From Hanleya hanleyi (taxonomy: Eukaryota; Mollusca; Polyplacophora; Lepidopleurida; Hanleyidae): 64,000 nucleotides of DNA. Under the pieces are notes generated by a model. That model searched no databases. It had not been told where the DNA came from and saw only the letters and a program-made list of their open reading frames with translations. Shown here in pieces: positions 1 through 11,505 of this stretch (its first letter is position 1; every line of letters begins with the position of its first letter). The translations under genes were made by a program, and so were the position numbers. The DNA is taken from positions 1-64,000 of the forward strand of contig JAVTVY010025079.1 of the NCBI GenBank assembly GCA_036873755.1, written 5' to 3'.

Positions 1-585
1 AAATAAATATACAGTGTGTCTATGGCTAAAAGTGAAGAGCGAAATGGAAATGTGAGAAGCTTGAATCTGGAAAATATACCATTTTTCACAATCATAAAGT
101 GGTTGAATTTGCACAAACGCACTATTCGAGATGTTGCGTCTTCTCCGTGCAATTATTTTATATATACAACAAGATACTATTTTATGCTGATGGATCACGT
201 GATGAATTTTGCATCCAGAAATCTAGCATCGCTTATGTAACACGAAACTATTTAAATTGTCACCGCACAGTTCGTGTGCCGCAAGGCGTGATGTTTTGAG
301 TGCTCATAGATGAATAAACCCAGAACCCATAAAAACCCATAACAAGTCTATAACCCGTAATACCCGTAAGAAGTTAGGTGGATACTTCATGTAAGGAAGC
401 ACGAGAGAGACTATAAGAGGGTGGAAAACCTGCACCATTCTCTTATTTTCAGCCGTACAAGTGCCATATTAATGAAACACAATGTGGTTCAAAGTAGTTT
501 CTTTGTGCAGCAGAGTACAGCTCTGTCTTTGTCAACGCTCTTTGCACCTTCTTAATGGAAGGAAATGAAATTGACTTTTCAATTT
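1..585. other. No gene recognised
   Basis: AT-rich unique-looking sequence. Short open frames are present but show no motif, no promoter and no conserved partner elsewhere in the window. Nothing here can be supported as a feature. Confidence 0.5.
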
Positions 586-589
586 GTCA

Positions 590-2060
590 TCAGGAACATT
601 ACCTTTTCTCGGTACGGCAGAATGCAGCGGCACAATGGAAAATCAGAGGGTTTTCTTCTGCCGGCACTTTGAACCGGCAGAATGGAAAGAAGGGTGAGCC
701 TAACCCTGTAACGTGACAATGAAGCGCATCAGAATGAACATGTCTTTCTTGAGAGCGTCACTTTGCAACGTCACAATCAAAGTCAAATCCTGCTTACCAG
801 CATCACAATATAACACAATGGCTTCTTCCCTCTACGGCAGAATGGAACGGCACAATGAAAAATGAAAGACTCTCTCTCTTTCTGCCCGCCGGCACTTTGA
901 ACCGGCAGAATGAAAGGAAGGGTTGAGCCTAACCCTGTAACGTCACAATGAAGTCCATCAGAATGAAGATGTCTTTGTTGAGAGCGTCACTTTGCAACGT
1001 CACAATCAAAGCCAATCCTGCTTTCTAATTGGAGGTAGTTGCTATACAAGGTACCTGTTTTGTCGGTACGGCGACGTTAAACCTTAATTCTCTCTCTCCC
1101 GGTACGGCAGAATGGAACGACACAATGAAAAATTTAAGACCATATTTTTTCGAACGGACGCTGCAACGTCGCAATGAAAGACAGTCCCATTACCTCTTTA
1201 CGGCAGAATGCAGCGACACAATGGAAGATGAAAGAATTTTCTTCTACCGACACTTTGAACCGGCAGAATGGAAGGAAAGGTGAGCCTAACCCTATAACGT
1301 CACAATGAAGTGCGTCAGAATGAACATGTCTTTCTTCAGAGCGTCACTTTGCAACGTCACAATCAAAGTAAATCCTGCTTCTCAGCATCACATAACACAT
1401 TCACTTTTTCCCTCTACGGCAGAATGGAACGGCACAATGGAAAATGAAAGACTTTCTTTCTGCCGGCACTTTGAAGCGACAGAATGGAAGAGAGCCTACC
1501 CTGTAATGTCACAATGAAGTGCGTCAGAATGAACATGTATTTCATCAGAGCGTCACTTTGCAACGTCACAATCAAAGTCAATCCTGCTTACCAGCATAAC
1601 AATATAACACAATCACTTTTTCCCTCTACGACAGAATGGAATGGCACAATGGAAAATGAAAGACTTTCTTTCTGCCGGCACTTTGAAGCGACAGAATGGA
1701 AGGAAATAAAGCGGTTAATTGATCATCAGAAACATTACTTTTTCTCGGTACGGCAGAATGGCACGTCACAATGAAAAATTTAAGACCATCTTTTTTCATA
1801 CTGACGCTGCAGCGTCACAATGAAACACAGTCACTTTAGTTCTTTATGGCAGATTTGCAGCGGCACAATGGAAAATCAGAGACTTTTCTTCTGCTGGCAC
1901 TTTGAACCAGCAGAATGGAAGGAAAGGGTGCGCCTAACCCTGTAACGTCACAATGAAGTGCGTCAGAATGAAGCTGTTTTTCTCGAGAGCGTCACTTTGC
2001 AACGTCACAATCAAAGCCAATCCTGCTTTCTAATTGGAGATAGTTGCTAAATAATTAGCT
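590..2060 (+). repeat. Irregular tandem repeat, GGCAGAATGG family
   Basis: Recurring blocks built from CGGCAGAATGG, GGCACAATGG and GCGTCACTTTGCAACGTC. The last block recurs near 747, 987, 1339, 1552 and 1988, giving irregular units of roughly 215-240 bp with deletions. Small open frames inside, such as 1029-1283 and 1484-1774, simply read the repeat and are not genes. The same family occurs inverted at 6.1-6.6 kb. Confidence 0.85.
1069..1101. repeat. SINE-like tail fragment (possible)
   Basis: A GCGACGTTAAACC block followed by a CT run interrupts the GGCAGAATGG repeats. It resembles, in reverse orientation, the GTGAGTGAG...TTTAACGTCG block at 54.9 kb and the TTTAATGTCG block at 17.66 kb. It is too short to be sure. 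Confidence 0.35.
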
Positions 2061-2074
2061 ATTACGCTATACAA

Positions 2075-5000
2075 GGTACAATTTGACATTCGACTTGACA
2101 TACATTCCGTGACACTGCTTTGACACTCTCCTAAACATACATTCCTCCCTAATACAGCTTTGACACTCGATTGCACGTACATTTTTCCCTAATACCGCTT
2201 TGACACTGCACTTCAGATATATTCCGTCCTAACAGTGCTTTGAAAGTCAACTTCAAGCACACTCATGCCTAACATCCAGCTTCAACATTACCCTAGTTAC
2301 GCTTTGGTGGAGAAATTATCTGACTTCTATAGCTGAACTGACCCAAACCCTGATAGTTATGAAGCATACCTAACCCTAAGTCCTAATCCCGCTTTGACAC
2401 TCGACCTGACATACATTCCTCCCGAACACCGCTTTGACATTCGACTCAACGTACATTTTTCCCTAACACTGCTTTGACACTGCACTTCTATAGCTGAAAT
2501 GACCCTAAACGTGATAGTTATGAAGCATACCTATCCCTAAGTCCTAATCCCGCTTTGACACTCGACCTGACATACATTCCTCCCTAACACTGCTTTGACA
2601 CTTGACTTGACGTACTCCTCCCTAACACCGCTTTGACACTCGACTTTACATACATTCCTCCCTAACACCGGTTGACACTGGACTTCACGTACAATGCAAC
2701 CCGAAGACTGCTTTGACATTCGACTCCACATACGTTTTTCCCTAACATCGCTTTGACACTGCACTTCAGATATATTCCTTCCTAACAGTGCTTTGAAAGT
2801 CAACTTCAAGCACACTCATGCTGAACGCCCAGCTTCGACATTACCCTAGTTACGCTTTGGTGGAGAAATTATTTGACTTCTATAGCTGAAATGACCCTAA
2901 ACCGGATAGTTATGAAGCATACCTAACCCTGAGTCCTAATACCGCTTTGACACTCAACATTACATACATTCCTCCCTAACACAGCTTTGACACTCGACTT
3001 CACATACATTCCTCCCTAACACAGCTTTGACAGTCGACTTCACATACATTCCTACCTAACACCGCTTTGACATTCAACTTCAAATACATTCCTCCCTAAC
3101 ACCACTTTGACACTCGACTTCACATACATTCCTCCCTAACACCGCTTTGCCACTCGACTTGACATACATTCCTCCCTAACACTGGTTGACACTCGACTTG
3201 ACGTACATTCCTCCCTAACATCGCTTTGACACTCGATTTGACATACATTCCTCCCTAACACCGCTTTGACACTCGACTTGACGTACATTCCTCCCTAACA
3301 CCGCTTTGACACTCGACTTCACATACATTCCTCCCTAGCACCGCTTTGACACTTGACTCCACATACATTTCTCCCTAATAACAATTTGACATTCGACTTG
3401 ACATACATTCCGTGACACTGCTTTGACACTCACCTAAACATACATTCCTCCCTAATACAGCTTTGACACTCGATTGCACGTACATTTTTCCCTAATACCG
3501 CTTTGACACTGCACTTCAGATATATTCCTTCCTAACAGTGCTTTGAAAGTCAACTTCAAGCACACTCATGCTGAACGCCCAGCTTCGACATTACCCTAGT
3601 TACGCTTTGGTGGAGAAATTATCTGACTTCTATAGCTGAAATGACCCTAAACCTGATAGTTATGAAGCATACCTAACCCTAAGTCCTAATACCGCTTTGA
3701 CACTCAACATTACATACATTCCTCCCTAACACCGGACGTACATTCCTCCCTAACAGCGCTTTGACAGTCGACTTCATGTACATTACTCCCTCACTCCGCT
3801 TTCACACTCGACTTCACATACATTCATCCCGAACACCGCTTTGACATTCGACTCAACGTACATTTTTCCCTAACACTGCTTTGACACTGCACTTCTATAG
3901 CTGAAATGACCCTAAACGTGATAGTTATGAAGCATACCTAACCCTAATTCCTAATACCGCTTTGACACTCAACATTACATACATTCCTCCCTAACATCGC
4001 TTTGACACTCGACTTCACATACATTCCTCCCTAACACTGCTTTGACAGTCAACTTCACATACATTCCTCCCTAACACTGCTTTGACATTCAACTTCAAAT
4101 ACGTTCCTCCCTAACACCACTTTGACACTCGACTTCACATACATTCCTCCCTAACACCGCTTTGCCACTCGACGTGACATACATTCCTCCCTAACACTGC
4201 TTTGACATTCAACTTCAAATACGTTCCTCCCTAACACCACTTTGACACTCGACTTCACATATATTCCTCCCTAACACCGCTTTGCCACTCGACGTGACAT
4301 ACATTCCTCCCTAACGCTGGTTGACACTCGACTTCACGTACATTCTTCCCTGACACCGCTTTGACACTCGATTTGACGTACATTCCTCCCTAACACCGCT
4401 TTGACACTCGACTTGACGTACATTCCTCCCTAACACCGCTTTGACACTCGACTTCACATACATTCCTCCCTAACACCGCTTTGACACTTGACTCCACGTA
4501 CATTCCTCCCTAACAACAATTTGACATTCGACTTGACATACATTCCGTGACACTGCTTTGACACTCACCTAAACATACATTCCTCCCTAATACAGCTTTG
4601 ACACTCGATTGCACGTACATTTTTCCCTAATACCGCTTTGACACTGCACTTCAGATATATTCCTTCCTAACAGTGCTTTGAAAGTCAACTTCAAGCACAC
4701 TCATGCCTAACACCCAGCTTCGACATTACCCTAGTTACGCTTTGGTGGAGAAATTATCTGACTTCTATAGCTGAACTGACCCTAAACCTGATAGTTATGA
4801 AGCATACCTAACCCTAAGTCCTAATCCCGCTTTGACACTCGACCTGACATACATTCCTCCCTAACACCGCTTTGACACTCGACTTCACATACATTCCTCC
4901 CTAACACTGCTTTGACAGTCTTCTTCACATACATTCCTCCCTAACACCGCTTTGACATTCGACTTCAAATACATTCCTCCCTAACACCGCTTTGACACTC

Positions 5001-5157
5001 GACTTCACGTACATTCCTCCCTAACACCGCTTTGCCACTCGACTTCACATACATTCCCCCCTAACACTGGTTGACACTCGACTTCACATACATTCCTCCC
5101 TAACACCGCTTTGACACTCGACTTGACATACATTCCTCCCTAACACTGGTTGACACT
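2075..5157 (+). repeat. 3-kb minisatellite of ~40-bp units
   Basis: About 75 units, each containing CCTCCCTAACACCGCTTTG followed by ACACTCGACTTCACATACATT-like sequence. Several non-canonical blocks recur within the array, for example TATAGCTGAAATGACCC with GATAGTTATGAAGCATACC near 2330, 2490, 2880, 3630, 3900 and 4770. The array therefore has higher-order structure from segmental duplication. The open frame at 2537-2815 (-) only reads the units. Confidence 0.95.
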
Positions 5158-6110
5158 GCCAAACGCCGTAACGCCGTTTCTATGAAGAGATACATTACCG
5201 CAGTAGTATAGGCCGACAGGCAAAGTGATTTACCACTCTCAGCCCGACCACTGACCCCTTATGGAAATGTTTCAAACGCCGCTAAAAGACACTCTTCGCC
5301 AAATTCGTGATCCTTACAAGGAAGATGCACCAAAATTACCAATACAAAACACAGCATCAAACAGACCAGATCCTTCGAAAATATGTTCCCTGAAATATTC
5401 GGGTCATTCCGGATGGCTTAAAGATTTATGACTTGAAACCGCCAACAAACACTCCACAGAAATGGAGTACTGATCAGGAGACATTCTCGGATTTAAGACC
5501 TGGTGACAGGGGGACGCACCGCCCCCTCCCCCTACTCCTTGCCTCCGCACTGGAGGATGTGTTCGGGTAATGATAACATTTGCAGAGAATCGGCCTATTT
5601 ATATAACAATAAATATTTTTACAACTAATCTTTACATAATTTGTGACGAGACGTATTTTCCACAAAATACTTAAGTTTTAGAACAAGCAGCTGAACTCGC
5701 GGATCAGTACACAGGCTCTGCTTTACTTTCCAAGGTCTCGCATGCATGCAGATTAAGAGATAGAATAGCGACCAAAGAAACTATCCAAGTAGCTGAACTG
5801 ACGGATCGCTGAACACAGGCTCTGCTTTACTTTCCAATTAAGTAAAACAATTGAGCCTAAACTTGCCATACACATTGTCCATCATTTCACGATGGAGCCT
5901 GGGATGTTTATGAATTGGTACACAACTGGAGTGGATGAAGCATGGCAAGGAAAGAATAATACATATCGGAAGGAAATACCAGGCGAGCTCTTTGGTAGCC
6001 TTGCTGTATATGTAGGCCTACATTTTTCAATCGATGTCAAATCCTCCTACATATATGTATGTAACATTGACACATTTTGTGTCTAAAAAAAATTAACAAA
6101 GAGTACGGTC
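5158..6110. other. Unassigned spacer with a ~49-bp direct repeat
   Basis: No coding region is recognised. A ~49-bp block containing GTAGCTGAACTGACGG and CAGGCTCTGCTTTACTTTCC is present near 5686-5734 and again near 5792-5840. The 64-codon frame at 5892-6086 has no recognisable motif. Confidence 0.5.
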
Positions 6111-6114
6111 AGTC

Positions 6115-6640
6115 TGTCACTTCATTCTTCCGATCACAGAAATCCTTGTATTTCAAATACTTGATACATTGAGAAAGTGACATTGTGCCGTGCACCCAAA
6201 AAAAAAGAGAAATCCTTCTAGTTTTTATATTTTAAATAGTTGATAAGTTGGAAATGTTGAATTGGATCGGTTGGATCATTCTGCCGTGATAAAAAAAAAA
6301 GACTAATTAAATAGTTGATCAATTGAGAAAGTTTAATTGAGACATTCTGCCGTGATAAAATAAAACGAGTACAAGGCCATAATTTTCATTGTGCCATTCT
6401 GCCGTCTTCCCCAAATAAGGGAGACTACGGTCATTCTGCCGCTTCATTCTGCCGGCCACAGCAATAGTCCTATTTGTAAATACTTGATAAATTGAGAGAG
6501 CTTCATTGTGCCATAGTGCCGTCGCCAAAATAAAAGAAGGCCTACTCGACCACGATTTTCATTCTGCCATTCTGACGTCTCCCCCAAAACAGACAGCATA
6601 CGGCCATTCTGTCGCTTCATTCTGCCGGTCACAGAAATAC
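6115..6640 (-). repeat. Inverted block of the GGCAGAATGG repeat family
   Basis: Reads CATTCTGCC and CATTGTGCC repeatedly, the reverse complement of the blocks at 590-2060. It is interleaved with TTGATAAATTGAGAAAG-type spacers and AT-rich runs. With the 0.6-2.1 kb block it could form the right arm of one large foldback structure enclosing the 40-bp minisatellite; this is inference. Confidence 0.7.
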
Positions 6641-7868
6641 TCCTTGTTCAATGTCCATGTATCACGGTCTCCAACCACCACCACCCACCCACCCACCCAC
6701 CCTATTAAAGTTGAGAGGAGAGGATATCTCTCTCGTGCTCTCTTACGTGAAGTATGGACCAGAAGTTACGGGGTGGTGCCGATACACCAAAGTAAAACAT
6801 GCTCTTCCGAATGTGCCAGTCCAGGGTCCTCGCGCTGGCAAATAAGTTGATGTCATCTTACATGAGGGAGGTGACAGGCTAATTGAATTGTATTACGATC
6901 CCCACCTGCAATTTAGTTTTCATGGATGTTGGGGGCTACATTGCATCAAGGGATAGAAATGGGATAAAAGGTCATCCGGTTTCAGTCCTATTGAAAAGTA
7001 ATTTTATTCTGACATTGAACCTCATCTCATTGGGAGACGCACCATTTCCTTTATTTACAGTACCTGTTTTGAATGACTAGAAAAAGGACTATCCTAAAGC
7101 ATTTCCATAATTCTACAGGTCACACCCGCTAAAAACTATTTCATGGAAAGCCTATGACCGGGGGTTCTTTTTTTATTGTGTTAGAATTTTTATTTTCTTA
7201 CCAACCGATTGACCACAGAAGAAGATAAAGCATGCTTTGCAGATTGTATTTCATTTGGTCAAGGTTGGTTTTATATGGCGTGCTTGTCTGTCAAGACGTG
7301 TAAATATGACTTGCTTTCAAGGTCTCGCTGGTCAAGGATTATAGAATGATGCTTGGCAGATTTCTCAAACACTCAAATCCCGATATGGCAGAACTTAACC
7401 GAGAATGACAGCACGTGAGTGCATGGTCGAGATCAGTGAGTCAATACAGGTGGACTCCATACATCCAAAGATATGAACCCTGACCTCTCCTTCTATGTAC
7501 TGAATAAGAATAGTTAGTAACTTTATTTTATACTTACTCTATTAGCATGAGAAGTGGTTAAACCGAAGATTCCTTTGAAACACGATGCCCAGTATGCTTA
7601 TTTTGTTCAGAGGTATTAATGAGTCTGTCGTGTATGTATTCTATAGGTAACATCAGTGGGATATTGTAGTGGAATTCAATCCGGCCTATATTCCTGATTC
7701 CACGGTCACGGATTCAGAAAGTACCTAACTGGTATGGAAATAAAATAAAATAAAATCAATTTTCCTAATTCCGACTTTATCAAATTTGGAGACGTGATGT
7801 ATAATTATTGGATATGCATGAGGAATGTGCGAGTACTCGCGTGAGCATGCCGACACAATTAATCAAAG
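6641..7868. other. No gene recognised
   Basis: Contains a short CCACC run (6669-6704) and several small frames without motifs (6506-6850, 6883-7080). I see no splice-flanked or conserved coding segment. Confidence 0.45.
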
Positions 7869-7869
7869 C

Positions 7870-8005
7870 ATACAGTGGCGTCGGAAGCCGGGGGGGGGGA
7901 GGGGTAGGGCACGGGGGCCCGGGCCCCCCCACTTTGATTTTTGGGGGGGGGGGAGGCGAATATCATTGGGCCCTCCCACTTTCCGGCACTCCTAACTGAT
8001 CATGT
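7870..8005 (+). repeat. G/C homopolymer-rich start of R-family repeat
   Basis: AGTGGCGTCGGAA followed by long G and C runs and CCCACTTT. The AGTGGCGTCG-type end recurs at 11270 and, in reverse, at 8810, always beside R-family repeats. The G/C runs may be miscounted by sequencing. Confidence 0.55.
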
Positions 8006-8039
8006 TACCACATAAAAATTACAGATAGTGTCAGGACGT

Positions 8040-8822
8040 GTAGTGGTGTGTTTTAGGCCTGTTTTGTTTGTGGTAAACCAGGAAGTCAAATGGATTCTGG
8101 CATATTCTTCAATATCGATGCGTGTTTAGGTTCCTCGCTTATCAGGCTGTGAGGATCGCTTATTTTAGCTTTGTGTACATGAATGGATATCATATTGGTT
8201 TTAATGTTCCATGATGTAAAGGTCATCGTTTTTTCACGTGTTATATAACTAGAAAGTCAAATGGATTCAGGCATGAAGTATAATTTTTTCAATATCGATG
8301 CGTGCTTATAAATGCGAAACAAACGTGAAAATAGAATCGTAAATCTACATACATTATGTTCGAATTTATTTCCGGGAAAACGCTTAGAACGCATCTTCGG
8401 AGATGTGGGACTTCGGAGCTTCCGGGGCCTAGGTGGCCCCTGCACCCTCGCCTGTTAGGCTGTGAGGATTTCCTTGTTTTATCTTTGTGTGAATGAATCG
8501 TATAGGCATATTGCTTAACCTTCCAAGACCTAAAAGTCATCGTTTTGTATGTTTTAAATATAACTAGAAAGTCAAATGGATGCAGGCATGATGTGCGATG
8601 TTTTCAATATCGATGCTTGCTTATAATTGCGAAAAAATCGTGAAAATAGAGCCATAAATCTGCATGCAGTATGATCAGTTTTATTTCCGAGAAAACGCTC
8701 AGAACGCATCTCCGGCGACCCATGACCCCGGAGCTTCCGGGGCCTAGGCGGCCCTGGACCCTCGTCTGTTGGGCTGTGATAGTGCCCCCCCCCCCCCACT
8801 TTCAATTACGTTCCGACGCCGC
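8040..8822 (-). repeat. R-family interspersed repeat, about three head-to-tail units
   Basis: R is my label for a repeat whose core reads GGCCGCCTAGGCCCCGGAAG, followed by GCTCCGGGGTC. In this block, on the minus strand, the landmark GTCAAATGGAT (+ strand) occurs near 8087, 8256 and 8571, each followed by CAATATCGATGC. The last unit ends at a GTTCCGACGCC. Other R copies are at 10.93, 11.27, 13.17 and 31.86 kb. The small frames across it are repeat-derived and it has no protein-coding signal. The class is unknown; it could be a SINE or MITE. Confidence 0.8.
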
Positions 8823-8845
8823 TGGCACAGTCAAAAAATCTGCAC

Positions 8846-9010
8846 ATAACAGTACACGCTTAAAACTAAAGTGTTGTAAAGTGTTGAAATAACACTTTAA
8901 GTGTGTCCACAGGGACTGCACTTTAAAGTGCTGTCCCTGTGGACACACTTAAAGGGTTATTGCAACACTTTACGAGTAGGTTTCGACACTTAGTTTTAAG
9001 CGTGTACGAG
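8846..9010. mobile_element. Hairpin MITE, ~160 bp
   Basis: Two inverted arms meet near 8925. The left begins GTACACGCTTAAAACTAA and the right ends TTAGTTTTAAGCGTGTAC; the inner arms read CACTTTAAGTGTGTCCACAG and its complement. It is a non-autonomous DNA transposon by structure. The superfamily is not clear because the target duplication is not obvious. Confidence 0.75.
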
Positions 9011-10660
9011 TAGTGAAAAAGTAGGGTCCCGAAGACTCAGGAGAAGGAGAATGATCATGGATGTGAGGGTGTGGGGTTGTAGGGCTGTAGTCAGCCAATC
9101 ACATTTCTCCATTTATACGACCGTCATGAATGATCACATGACACATTTCTGAAGAACAGATGGCCATTTCTTTCCAATGGTTATATCAGCGTAGATGTGA
9201 TAAAATGTATCAAGACGATTAAGCATACAAGTGACGTCACAAGGCAATCAGGGGATGTTTAATTGTCTTTGTCTTCAGATCATTGATATACGAGGTGCTA
9301 TCAAAAGAACCGATCGGTTTCAAAGCCGTGCAGAATCGCCTAACACCTGAGCAGCAAAAATCTGGCTCACAAATTTTCTGTGTTCGGGAAACAATGTCGG
9401 AGTTTTCTTACGAAGGATCCAGATAGTCCGCTTGTTTAATATTTGGAGACAAAACTCAGACTCGGTGTTAAAAAAAACTCCCATGTGCAGGAATATGATA
9501 TTTGGATCCGATCGCCTGCTACATCAACCAATCAGTGTCAGGATAGAGATCACGTGAGCAATCGAAATGACACGATCATATCATGTGACATTGCTATAGT
9601 CAGCGAGGAGTTCAAACAGTTCACAGGGGTAGAAATGAAGTATCCGGAGCGTCGATCCAGAGACATCACGAGTAAAGAGAGAGAGATTGCTGGTACGCCA
9701 TTCTGGCCCAGTGAGCAGGTTGCGAGGAGTGGCGAAAGAACAGCATCTGGAAGTTTTTGGCTCACAAATCGCTGGTGTCGGAATATCCAGAGACTCAGTC
9801 AAAGAACTCCCGTGTGCGGTGCGTATGAAGGATTCCTGGTTCCCAAACTCCCAAATGTTGCAATGCATTCGTAATATGAGGCTTCCTTCTTCACCTTCTT
9901 GAATTTTCATATCCTAGAACTGTTTCGAAAATGTTCTGTAACACGCCATTTTCTACAGAAAGGATATCTGGAAACTCCTTTGCCTGTGACGATAGAAAAG
10001 ATTACAGTAGGTAAGTTAGTATATAGGCCTAATTGTCACTGTCATAGAGGTCAGGGTATGGTAGAAAATTAAAACTGTAGAAACTCGGTTTGACATCAAA
10101 GGGAATGACTTTATTTGATTTTTTTTTTCAGTGTAAAAATCGGTACAGCTTAGCAACCTGGAGTGGGAAATATCCAAGTCCGTACATCGCTGGCTGGGTG
10201 GATTTAAGCTATGTTTGCGTTATCTGCCATTTCTGAAGAGTAAAATGTGATAATTTCGACACATTAATCTAGCGATAAGATAGTGGACGCGTGCTAGCTT
10301 TAACAACAGTTTTCTTTATGTGTATCGTACATGCCCAATGTTTGTTTGAGATTTCTATTCAAATTCAACTTCAAAAAAAAAAGGATGTGTGTATTAACCA
10401 AGAGCTGATCCGGTTGTTTTGTTACTGCGAACTGGGTCATGTGTAAGAAAGGGAATACTTTGCGACAATGAATATAGTTTTATAAAGTTATTCTCTGCAC
10501 TACTATCATATTCCAAGGGCCGGGTCAAGTATACTTTCCATAATTATTGGATCTGATATTCAAAACTGGACGCTTCCAATTCTGTAAATGTGCATCATTT
10601 AAGCACTTTGAAGATGCAGGAACGCTTTATGTTTTTAAATCTGCGTAACAGGTTTCCACA
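9011..10660. other. No gene recognised; one unexplained 143-codon frame
   Basis: The longest frame (9443-9874, +) has overlapping frames of similar length on the other strand and no motif I recognise. Blocks near 9330-9490 and 9700-9840 resemble each other weakly (both contain TGGCTCACAAAT), suggesting a decayed duplicated repeat rather than a gene. Confidence 0.45.
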
Positions 10661-10664
10661 ATCG

Positions 10665-10840
10665 ACTTGCTCACTCACTCACGGTCGAACGAGCATTGAC
10701 ACAAGCGGTGAGTTCGACTATCCCACGCCGTTCATGACAGTCGTGTAGGAAACGTCACCGATCGCTCGACTAAGCTTCACACACGGCGTGTTCGACTGGC
10801 TCACACGACTTACTCTAACTGATCCGGATAAGCGAAATTA
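10665..10840 (+). repeat. Left inverted arm matching 17.2 kb
   Basis: The stretch 10785-10840 (GTGTTCGACTGGCTCACACG and onward) is the approximate reverse complement of 17236-17291, about 47 of 56 positions by eye. It could be one arm of a 6.5-kb foldback element or simply one of several dispersed copies. Confidence 0.5.
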
Positions 10841-10929
10841 TTTCTACTCCCAAAAGATTCTAAGCAAGCCATTGGTCGACAGCGGTCACGTGCCGTTGTG
10901 ATGAAAACACGTCAAACTGCAACTGGAGT

Positions 10930-11155
10930 CATGCGCGTCGCTAGGATTTTTCAAAGGGGGGTCGATTATCATAGCACTTTAGGCGAGGGTGCAGGGGCCG
11001 CCTAGGCCCCGGAAGCTCCGGGGTCCTAGATCGCCGGAGATGCGTTCTAAGCGTTTTCCCGGAATTAATTCTGAACATAATGTATGCAGATTTAGGGTTA
11101 TATTATACAGCTCTGGGACCTTAGATGGCCTGAGATGCATTCTGAGCGATTTCCA
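10930..11155 (+). repeat. R-family interspersed repeat
   Basis: Carries the R core, then GGAGATGCGTTCTAAGCG and CATAATGTATGCAGATTTA. It lies in plus orientation, opposite to the 8-kb block. A weaker partial repetition (AGATGGCCTGAGATGCATTC) follows at 11127. Confidence 0.75.
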
Positions 11156-11264
11156 ACAATTAAACTAACACGTCATTTGTCAAATATCAGTATTATATTT
11201 TATTCTCTTGTCATCTTGAAAACACAATAATACTGCTTTGGGCCGATATACCTCGTAGGCTAAC

Positions 11265-11505
11265 CCAGTGGCGTCGAAACGTAATTGAAAGTGGGGGATC
11301 ACTATCACAGCGTAACAGGCGGGGGTCCAGGGGCCGCCTAGGCCCCGGAAGCTCCGGGGTCCTAGATTGCCGGAGATGCGTTCTGAACTTTTTTCGGAAA
11401 TAAAACTGATCATACTGCATGCACATTTATGATTCTATTTTCACAATTTTTTTCGTAATTATAAGCATGCATCGATATTGAAAACATCGCATCTCATGCC
11501 CATGC
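11265..11505 (+). repeat. R-family repeat, left part, interrupted by foldback element
   Basis: Starts at CAGTGGCGTCG, includes the R core at about 11330-11365, and runs to ATCGATATTGAAAACATCGC. The expected continuation is found beyond the foldback element, at 13170, minus about 70 bp. The R copy therefore appears to have been split by insertion with local deletion. Confidence 0.7.

Noticed and set aside
9285..9320. CGAGGTGCTATCAAAAG as a mariner-type terminus
   Set aside because: The motif looks familiar from invertebrate DNA transposons, but no inverted partner or TA duplication was found nearby.
9443..9874. 143-codon frame as a possible gene
   Set aside because: Opposite-strand frames of similar length, no motif, and weak internal similarity to 9330-9490 suggest decayed repeat.
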